Source: Rebecca billardiae RCC1528 (taxonomy: Eukaryota > Haptophyta). Taken from it: a stretch of 64,000 bases of DNA. The stretch lies in contig OZ251231.1 in the NCBI GenBank assembly GCA_965240325.2, forward strand, positions 2,232,001 to 2,296,000, in the 5' to 3' direction. A program made the position numbers and the translations under genes. The notes under the pieces are model-generated. The model saw only the letters and a list, made by a program, of their open reading frames with translations. It made no database searches and was not told the origin of the DNA. This document shows, one piece after another, positions 30,525 through 39,602 of this stretch; the first letter of the stretch is position 1; each line of letters opens with the position of its first letter.

Positions 30525-31124
30525 CTAGCTCGTCTTGTTGCGCATGCCTGGTGGCCTGTTGATGGCGCGCGCCTTCTCTCGGTTGGACATGCGCTTCGGC
30601 TTGATCGTCTGCATGAACTTGCGGAACTCGATGAACGAGATCTCCTGCTCCGCCTCCGCGCCCTCGCCGACCTCGGACTTTGGGAAGAACTCCTTTGTCT
30701 TCTCCAGAAGCTTGTCCTTGCCGAACCTCGAGAAGAGGATCTCCATCAGCTCGTCCTGGCTGATGGTGCCGCCATTGTCCACGTCGTGCATCATGAACTC
30801 GACGACCTGGAAGAGCTTCCGCGGCTCCAGGCCGGTCTCGTCGCGCTTACACCTGTTGAACATGCCCATGAACTCGTCCCAGCTGACGTGGCGATCGCAA
30901 TCCTCGTCCACCTCCCAGATCATGTCGGCGATCTCGTCCTTTGCCGGCTTGTACCCGATGCGCACGAGGCCGGCGTGCAGCTCGGCCTCGCTGATCACCC
31001 CGTCCTTGTTCACGTCAAGCGTGGTGAAGACGCGTTTGAGCGCGGTCATCTCCTTCTGGCGATTCCACTCCTCGCGCACGGTCGAGCCCTCGCCACCCCG
31101 CGCGTGATGCGCGGGTGGCGCCAT
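30525..31124 (-). CDS. EF-hand calcium-binding protein (calmodulin/centrin-like)
   Basis: A 199-residue protein with EF-hand loops at 37-48 (DVNKDGVISEAE), 73-84 (DEDCDRHVSWDE) and 114-125 (DVDNGGTISQDE), plus a degenerate fourth (~EQEISFIEF). Loop 1 is canonical. Loop 2 has Arg where Gly is usual, but keeps the acidic positions. Loop 3 is near canonical. The first ATG of the frame (31124) was used; the upstream part is open but has no ATG. Similar proteins with a basic tail occur among flagellar and dynein-docking EF-hand proteins, so a ciliary role is possible but not shown. It sits ~430 bp downstream of the LTR element and 199 bp from the end of the giant GPS gene. Confidence 0.85.
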   Translation of the reverse strand: MAPPAHHARGGEGSTVREEWNRQKEMTALKRVFTTLDVNKDGVISEAELHAGLVRIGYKPAKDEIADMIWEVDEDCDRHVSWDEFMGMFNRCKRDETGLEPRKLFQVVEFMMHDVDNGGTISQDELMEILFSRFGKDKLLEKTKEFFPKSEVGEGAEAEQEISFIEFRKFMQTIKPKRMSNREKARAINRPPGMRNKTS

Positions 31125-31323
31125 GCCCCGCGCCCCCGCCGCAAGGTCGAGTTGCGTCCAGACAGGCAAATCAGCGATGGCGGGCGTCCCCGCCGCGTGT
31201 CGAGTAGTAACGAGATTCTCGCGCCTCGCGGACGTGAGGCAAACGGCAGACGTAACTGTCAACGACTGATTTCATGGCGTCGGGAGTGAGGCTGCAGTGT
31301 GCGAGACGGGCAGCACGCCGTCG

Positions 31324-34300
31324 TCAGTGGATGGCGCACGCGCCGAGGACCGACCCACCCGGCGTCACCACGCACTCGCTGATGAAGCGCTGCGCGCGCG
31401 GAGGCAGGCACGCCAGCGCGTGCCTCGCGAGCGGCGAGATGAACGCGACGGCCGGCTCCAAGATGAGCAGCTTGAGCACCTGCGCGCGCACGAGCGCCGC
31501 GAGCAGCGGCCCCGTCCACGTGCGCACGTCGTGCAGCAGCGGCGTGCGCAGCGAGAGGAAGAGGATGGTCAGGCACATGCCCAGCCCGAGGAGGGCGTGC
31601 ACGCTCCACGCCAGCAGCACCTTCCACCGGCGCGGCAGGGACCACCACAGCTGCGCGATCCTGAGCGACGTCTCGTCGATGCGCGCGTACGCCTCCACCT
31701 CGTTCGCCTCCGTCGCGCGCGCGGCGCGCCGCCAGCGCGAGGGCGAGGCGGCGGCGGAGGGCGCGAGCGCGCGCGCCGAGCTGCCGCGCTCTACCCAAAT
31801 GTCGGAGCCGTCCGCGCCCCGGTCCGCCGCGTCGCGCTGCGCGGCCTCGGCGCGCGCGCGCTGCCGCTCGTACGCGCCGAGCAGCTGCGCGCGCGCCACG
31901 TCCGGCTCGCAGAACAGATCTGCCGTGGTGATGCGCCGGCCGTGCGCAAACGGCGCCTCGATCGGGAGGACGTGCACCATCGGCGTGGACTTGGAGGCGA
32001 GGCGCGCGGCCGCCTTTGGCTTGAGGCGGTAGTAGCGCGTGGCCACCTGCTCGGCGGGCGCGTCCGCCGCCTTGTACACGAGCTGCGCCTGCACGAAGCG
32101 CAGGTCCGGCACGTGCGCCGGACGGCGCTCCGCGGCCGCGCTGCGCCCGAGCTCGGCCGCGTCCGCGACCGCGTCGGCCGCGGAGCCGCGCCGCGCGCGC
32201 GGCGTGGGCACCACTGATCCCACCACCCGCTCGACGACGCTGCTGCGCCTCCGCGCCGCAGCCGCTTCGCGCTGCGCGAGGAAGCGCTGCCGCGCGAACT
32301 CCGTCGCGTCCGCCACGCCCACGCGCACGAAGAAGCCGACCATCTCGCCGCGGCGCGTCTGCACCGCCATCAGCGCCTTGGCCGGCATGCGGATGGACTC
32401 GCATGCGCCACCCAGCTCGTCGACTTGCGCGTTTGGGGCGCGCCGCGGGGCGAGGCCGACCTTGTGCGGGCAGACGTAGAGCAGCGTGTGCGCGCGAGAG
32501 AGCACGGCGAGCGGCACGCTGCTGCCGTCGCCGCTCAGCGCGATCGACACCTTGCGCGCGCTGCTGCTCGGCCGCGCGTCGCCGCCGTCCGCGCCGCCCG
32601 AGCCATTCGCGCGCGGCGGGGTGCTGTCGGGCGGCGGCGTGTTGAGCGCGTCCTGCCACTCCGCCGGCACCGCGCCCAGGTTGGACACGCTCCGTGCGCG
32701 CGCCTGGCTGAGCACGGACACCTCGATGCTGCGCTCGGCCGCCTCGGCGTCCGCGCTGGGTGGGTAGCGCGAGCTCGCGTCGGGCTCCGCCCGCTGAGAG
32801 CGCCCTCGCACGAGCCACGCAGGGCCCCACCGCGCGTCCGGCGCGCGCGAGGGCTGCGGCGGGCTCGGCGGTGGCGACGCCTCGGGCGCGGCCGGCGGCG
32901 CGACCGCCTGCAGCTGAGCGTCGCCGTCCCGACGCGCCACCGGCCGGCGCGGCAAGCGAGCACGCGCAGACGCAGACCGCTGCTTGAGCTCGCGGTCGTA
33001 CTTTTGGATCAGCCGCGCCTTGAGCTCGTGCAGCGGCGTCCGGCGCGTGGCCCATTTGAAGAGGAAGTAGTACACGCCAAACTCGAAGGGCACGGCCAGC
33101 CCGACCGTGAGCAGCGCGAGGCCGAGCGCGCCGCGCACGGGCGCGGACGATGGCTGTCCAACGCACGCGACGACGACGAGCAGCTGCGCGAGCAGCGTGT
33201 TGTACAGCACCGTCACGCGCTGCCGCGAGGTGACGAGCTCGCCCGGCAGCCGCGCGAGCCACCACGAGACGGACGAGTGCGCGATCAGCGCGGCGCACAG
33301 CGCGTGGCACAGGCCGGCGTCCTCCTTGCGCTTCCACAGCGGCACGGCCGGCATGCGCTCGACGGACACGTCCCGCCGGTGCGCGCACGCGAACAGCGAG
33401 CCGTACAGCAGCAGCAGCACGAAGAGGATCAGCAGCGCCGTGTACCGGAAGTCCGGCAGCTCCAGAGACGCCGCGCTCACGCCGGGGGCCGGGTCGTCGG
33501 CCGTGGGATCGAGCAGGCCTGGGCCGGGCAGTGGCTCGGCAGCGGGGCGCGAGACAGCGGCGAAGTCGGTGAGATGGGTACACTCACACGTGCGCGAGGA
33601 GCTTGACGGGTCACCCACGTCCGTGCATCCCGCGCTGTCCCACGCCGTGCCCGACCAGAAGCGGCAGCTGAAGCCGTCCTCGTCATCGGCCTGCAGCCTG
33701 CCCACGTCCACGGGCAGGGCGATGCTCACGACGGGCGCGGCCTCGCCCGGCCGGGTGAGCCGAGTGAGGTCGAGCTCGAGCGGCGCGCCGTCGGCCCACA
33801 CGCTCACGTCGACGAGCGTGTCGCTCAGCGCGTACCCGCGCAGCCCGGCGAACGCGCGGTAGTTGTTCTTCCACAGCGCCAGCGCGACGTGCACCTCGGA
33901 GGCGAGCCCTGAGCCGGCGGTGCAGTTGAGCAGCCCGCGCTCGGCCATGAACTGGAGGGTGGCGGCGGGGAGAGTGAAGGAGGCTGCAGCCGGGACGCCG
34001 CCGACGGCCACCTGCGGCGAGGAGACGACGATGTCCTCGAGCCCAAGCCTCGCCGGCTCGACCTCGAGCAGCGCGATGGCCACCGGGCCAAAGTCGGTCT
34101 CCACCGTCGTGCGCAGCGTGTCACCCAGTGCGACCGAGTGGAGCCGGCGCTTCACAAAGTCCTCGACCGCGGCGTTCACGCCGTCCGCGCGCGTGAGCGC
34201 CTCCGCGAGGGTCGGGTCGTCACTGTCCGCGGTGGGGAGGAATGGCGGCGTGGCGCTGGGCGTGGCCTCCCTCTCGGGCAGCACGCCCAGCGCGAGGAGC

Positions 34301-37129
34301 GACTCGATCGCGCGCGCAATCCAGTCGCCCGGAGGCGACGGCGGTGCCGAGGGGGGCGGCCTTGGTCGCGGGTCCGGACCAGCAGCTGGAGGCGGTGGCG
34401 CCGGCGCCGGGGAGGGCGCGGAGAGCGGCGACGGCAACGCAGGCGGCGATGACGGCGCTGGAGTTGGGGGCGATGCCGGCGGAGGGCTGCGCTGTGAGTC
34501 GAGAGGGGCCAGAGGCGGCGAAGGTGGCGGCAAAGGCGGCGTGGGCCTCGCTTGCCGTGGGCTCGGCGGCGAAAGGCTCGTGGGCGGGCTCGGCGGGGGC
34601 GCAGGTGGCGGCGAGCTCCGTGCCGGTGGCGCGGGCTGCGTGCTCGGCGGGGCAAATGGTGGCGGCGGGGCAAATGGTGGCGGTAGTGGCGGCGAGCTCC
34701 GCGGCGGTGGAGCGGGTGGTGTGCTCGGCGGCGGCGAGAGCGGCGGCGGCGGTGAATCGAACGGCGGTGGGCTCGCCAGCCGGGAGGGAGGCTGTGGTGG
34801 TGGCAGGCCTGGCGGCGGCACTGGCGGTAGAGGAGGCGGCGCGGGTGCCGGTGGAGGAGGCGGCGCGGGTGCCGGCGGAGGTGGCGGCGCGGGTGCCGGT
34901 GGAGGAGGCGGCGCGGGTGCCGGTGGAGGAGGCGGCGCAGGTGCCGGCGGAGGTGGCGGCGCGGGTGCCGGTGGAGGAGGCGGCGCGGGTGCCGGTGGAG
35001 GAGGCGGCGCGGGTGCCGGCGGAGGTGGCGGCGCGGGTGCCGGTGGAGGAGGCGGCGCGGGTGCCGGTGGAGGAGGCGGCGCGGGTGCCGGTGGAGGAGG
35101 CGGCGCGGGTGCCGGCGGAGGTGGCGGCGCGGGTGCCGGTGGAGGAGGCGGCGCGGGTGCCGGTGGAGGAGGCGGCGCGGGTGCCGGTGGAGGTGGCGGC
35201 GCGGGTGCCGGTGGAGGAGGCGGCGCGGGTGCCGGTGGAGGATGCGGCGCTGGTGCCGGTGGAGGAGGCGGCGCGGGTGGCGAGCTGGGCGGCGGGCCCG
35301 GAGTCGGGCTTGGCGGGGGCTTTGGCGGGCCCGGCGGTGTGAAAGGAGTGCCGCGCGGCGGGGGCGCCAGCTTTAGCGGTGGTGGTGGCGGGGGCGCAGG
35401 TGGTGGCATCGGCGGTGGCATCGGCGGCGGTGCAGGCGGCGATGGGCTGGGCGGCGCCGCGGGCGGTGGCGCTGGCGGCAGGCTCGGCGATGGGCTTGGC
35501 GGTGGCGATGGCGGCGGTGGCTTCGGTGAGCTCGGCGGTGGTTGGCTTGGTCGAGGGCTTGGAGGCGACTGCAGCGGTTGGCTGGGCGGCGAGGAAGGTG
35601 GCGGTACCGGCGGCAGTGAGGGCGGCGGCCTGGGCGGCTCGCCTGGCGGCGGGCCCGGAGATCGGCTTGGCGGCGGGGCCGGCGGGCTCGGCGGTCGGAA
35701 CGGCTCCGCATGCGGCGGGGGCGGCGGAAGTGGCGAAGCGGCGGGCGGAGGGGCAGGCGATGGCGCTGGTGGCGGGACCGGCGGGGTATTTGGCGGCGGC
35801 GAGCGCGGTGGCATGCTTGGCGGCACGCCCGGTGGCAGAGATGGCAGCGGCGGCGAGAGTGGGCTTGGAAGCGGTAGGCTAAGCGGCGCACTCAGCGGCG
35901 GCGGGCTTGGCGACGTGCTCGGTCGAGGCGGTGGCGGCATGCGTGTGCCGGGGGGCGAAGGCGGACGGCTCGGCGGCTGGAACGGCGCAGGCGATGGCAG
36001 GCTTGCGCCGGGTGGCGATGGCGAGGGCGGAGACTGCACTGTGCTCGGAGGCGGAGAGGGCGTCGGCCGCGGCGCAGGCGTGCACCCGCCGCACGCGCCA
36101 GCCGCCTGCTCATCAGAGCACAGCGCGCTCGGGCTGGTGCTGGTGCGTCCAGCCAAGCAGAGCACACTCGGGCTGTCCGCCGTGGCCACCGCCTCGCACG
36201 CGCCGGCGCCGAGCGCGGAGTTGTTCTCGAAGCGCAGACAGCCGTCAAGCTCCAGCGCCGCCGGCCCTCGCAGCAACATCGCGCCGCCCTCACGCCCTGC
36301 GCTGTTGGCACGCAGCGTGCTGTTCGTGAGCGCGACGCGCGCACCGCTGCCAGTGGCGAAGAGTGCGCCGCCGTCCCTGCTCGCCGTGCACTCGGACAGC
36401 TCGGTGTCGAGCAGCCGCAGCTCGCCCCAGTGCGCGTACACGCACCCGCCGTCCTCGCTGGCGGCGCAGCCCGCGAAGCGGCACCCTTCGCAGCTGCTCC
36501 CATCGTCCTGGGTCGAGTACCACGCTCCGCCCAGCGGCGCGTCGCAGCCCTCAAACGCGCAGTCCGTCAAGCTGAGCGCGCTCTGGTCGGAGAAGAGGCA
36601 GCCGCCGGAGGACGCGGCCGAGAGCCGGCTGAAGCGGCAGCGGGTGAGCGTGATGCTCGACGCGTACGCGTACACGCCCGCGCCCTGGCTGCTCGCCGTG
36701 CCGTTGCGGAACTCGCACTCAGTCAGCCGGACCTCCTCAGCCTCGTGCGCGAAGAGCGCAGCCCCCTGCGCGCCCGCGTTGCCCTCGAAGGCGCAGCCAC
36801 GCAGCTCGACGCGCCGCGCGTGGTGCAGCGCCACGGCGCCGTGCGCCGCACTCGCAAACGTGAGGTTGTGCACGAGCAAATCGTGCGGTCTGCGGCCCTT
36901 CTCGTTCGACACGACGAGGAGCGGCCGGCTGCCGAGGCTGGGCGTCGGGCTGAGCACGCACGCGCCGGATGGACACGTGACCGCGACCTCCCTCGTCTTG
37001 CCCACGCTCAGCGGCTCGGAGACACGGTATGCGCCGGCGCCGAGCTCGAGCGTGTCGCAGTGCCGCAGGCGCTCAAATGCGTCGGCGAGGCCCTCGCTCG
37101 AGTCCACCGCGATCGTGCGGCAGTTGCCA

Positions 37130-37180
<51 letters not shown>

Positions 37181-39120
37181 TCGCCAGGAGCCCTTGAAGC
37201 TCCGAGCGGCGGCGGCGAGGGTGGCGGCGAGGGCGAGGGCGGCGGCGCGAGTGTCAGCATGCCCTCGAGGTTGTCAAAGTGGCTGCCGTCGTCGCCCGTG
37301 CCGCACGCGCCCTGGATCTCGTCGTACTCCGACGCGCGGTCCTCGAGCGCCGCGCGCATGACGACCGGCGCCGCGCAGCCCTGCCCCGCGTCGAACGCGT
37401 GCCTGAACGCGCCGGTGTTGAGAGAGTCCAGCCGAAGCTCGGCAGGCAAGTAGACATGCGCCCAGATCTGCTCGTACGCGCCGCCACCGATCGAAGCGAA
37501 GAACTTCATGCTGATACCCTTCAGCTCGGCGGAGCCGCCGTGCGACGTCGGCCAGAAGCCGAACGAGACGGCCACCTCATTCGCCACGGCCGTGCTCGCA
37601 AGCTGCACGTACTCGAAATGGTCGGTCGGGTGCAGCTCGCGCTCGCACTCGGAGCCGTTGCGCAGCGAGGTGAACGTGGCCGGGTCGGTAGGCTCGAGTA
37701 CGACGTTGCAAATCGGCGGCGACGGCGGCGACGGCGGCGGCGGCGGCGACGGTGGTGGTAGGGGCGGCGGCGGGGGCGACGGGCTGGGCGGCGGCGGCGG
37801 AGGTGACGGCGGTGGGCTCGGCGGCGACGGTGGAGGCGCCGGCTCACCGGTGGATGGCGCGAGCAGGAGCACGCCCTCGAGGTTGTCGAAGTGAGACGTC
37901 TGGTTGTTTGTGCCGCACACGCCCTGGATCTCGTCGTAGACGTGCGCGCGATCCTCAAGCGACGCGCGGATGACGGCCTGCTCGCCACAGGCCTCGCCAG
38001 GCGGGAACACGTGCGTGAACGCGCCTCGGTTGAGCTCGTCCAGCTGCATCTGCCCCGGCAAGTAGATGCGCGACCAGATCTGCTCGTACGCGCCGCCGCC
38101 GATCGAAGCAAAGAACTTCATGCTGATGCCCGTGCTTTCGGTGAACGAGCCGTGCGACGTCGGCCAGAAGCCGAACGAGACGGCCACCTCATTCGCCACG
38201 GCCGTGCTCGCAAGCTGCACGTACTCGAAATGGTCGGTCGGGTGCAGCTCGCGCTCGCACTCGGAGCCGTTGCGCAGCGAGGTGAACGTGGCCGGGTCGG
38301 CGGGCTCGAGCACGACGTTGCAAATTGGCGGCGACGGCGGCGACGGCGGCGGCGGCGGCGACGGTGGTGGTAGGGGCGGCGGCGGGGGCGACGGGCTGGG
38401 CGGCGGCGGCGGTGGGAACAGCGGCGGCGACGGTGGCGGTGGCGACCATGGCGGCGGTGACGGCGGTGGGGTAGGCGGCGGTGAGGCCGGCGGCGGTGGC
38501 GGAGAGGGCGGCGGCGACGGCGGCGACGGTGGCACAGCCTCGCCCGAGGTGGGAATCAGCCGCGCCGTGCCCTCCACGTTGTCAAAGCCGCTGCCGCTGG
38601 CGTTGGTGGCGCACTCGGCTGCAATCTTGTCATCCGAGTGCGCGCGGTCCTGCAGCGCACCGCGGATGACGACATCGGCGTCGCAGGGCCATCCGGGGGG
38701 GAAGGCGTAGGTGAAGGAGCGGTAGTTTGTCTGGTCGTAGCATAGCTTGTCCTCGCCCGTGCCTTGCAGGTAGATCTGCGCCCAGATCTCGTCGAATGGG
38801 CCGCCCGCGACCGACGCAAAGAACTTGATGCTGACGCCGTTGCTCTGGCTGACGTTGCCGTGGGACGTCGGGCGGAAGGCGAAGGACACGGCCACTTCGT
38901 TCATGGCCCTCGCCGTCGCCAGCGCGATGTACTCGAAATGGTCGGTCGGGTGGAGCTGGCGCTCGCACTCGGAGCCGTTGAGCAGCGCGTTGAAGAGCTG
39001 CGGGTTGGCGGGCTCCACGACGACTCGACACGCGCCGGATGTGCCGGAGGCGTCTGAGGACGCGCTCAGCGCCGAAGCGAGTAGTGGTAGCATCTGGAGC
39101 AGAAGCGACGCGTGCGCCAT
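31324..39120 (-). CDS. Giant surface protein: repeats, beta-helix, proline-rich stalk, GPS, polycystin-like membrane tail
   Basis: About 2,600 residues. A signal peptide (HASLLLQMLPLLASALSAS) is followed by three copies of a ~150-residue domain (starting ~31, ~267 and ~470) with the core NGSECERELHPTDHFEYV, EVAVSFGFWPTSHG, KFFASIGGGAYEQIW and FDNLEG, joined by SPPPP linkers. Then come a run of about 19 Asp (~645-662), a pectin-lyase-like right-handed beta-helix (~667-1007; repeating GCxFxxN, GGAxY), ~600 residues of Pro-rich stalk, and a GAIN/GPS motif (CRFWSGTAWDSAGC...CECTHLTDFAAV, ~1818-1853). A transmembrane helix (LLILFVLLLLYGSLFACA) begins a polycystin-like multi-pass tail with basic linkers. 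The start is the ATG that begins the signal peptide. In-frame GC-rich introns in the tail cannot be ruled out. Likely an adhesion or mechanosensory surface receptor; the repeat domain itself is not recognised. Confidence 0.78.
34844..35275 (-). repeat. 24-bp tandem repeat, ~18 units, coding for PAPPPPPA
   Basis: About 18 units of a 24-bp sequence (GGTGCCGGTGGAGGAGGC plus GGCGCG, with GGCGGAGGTGGC variants) encode the alternating Ala-Pro/Pro5 stalk of the giant GPS protein. The units are nearly identical in DNA, so they expanded recently, and length differences between strains or assemblies are expected. Confidence 0.9.
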
Positions 39121-39602
39121 GCTGCGGTGTCGGGAGCTCGCGACGCCGTCGGAAGCGTCGGCAGGTCGAGCGTGCGCGAGAAGCAAGTCCGAGCTCGAGA
39201 CGGGCGTTGGACGGCCGGGCTGGCGATTCGCAAATTCTCTCGCAGGTGCTGGTATCCAACGGAGGCTGAATACGAGTACTAATTCGTGCAAGCCCGGGAA
39301 GTGGCGGAAGGCTTGATGACTATCGTCGGAATCGGCAGGACAAGCCAATAGAAGGCCGATTTGTATCAGGCCTAAAGCGACTTTTATCACTTCGAAGCTC
39401 GAGAGGAAAAGCCCTGCAAGCCATCTGGCCAATCAGCGACACTTGTCTCGGCGTCCGCACGAACCGATTTATCCCAAACGTTCTGCTGAGAGCCGGCCGG
39501 GGGAAGAGCTGTCGAAGAGCGATGACGCGCGCCTCCGCGCAACCACACTCAGCCAATCGCCCGACGACGCGCTCGAGGGCCCTCGGCAGCATCCAATGCG
39601 CG
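39121..39602. other. Upstream region of the giant GPS gene
   Basis: These 482 bp lie between the fucosyltransferase-like stop and the GPS gene start, both on the minus strand, and hold the promoter and 5' UTR of the latter. A frame on the same strand is open through 39432 but adds no signal peptide or domain. No motif was identified with confidence. Confidence 0.35.

Noticed and set aside
33863-37453. 1,196-codon Gly-rich plus-strand frame opposite the giant GPS gene
   Set aside because: The GAGAGGGG-type repeat is just the complement of the proline-rich stalk; no signal peptide or other domain.
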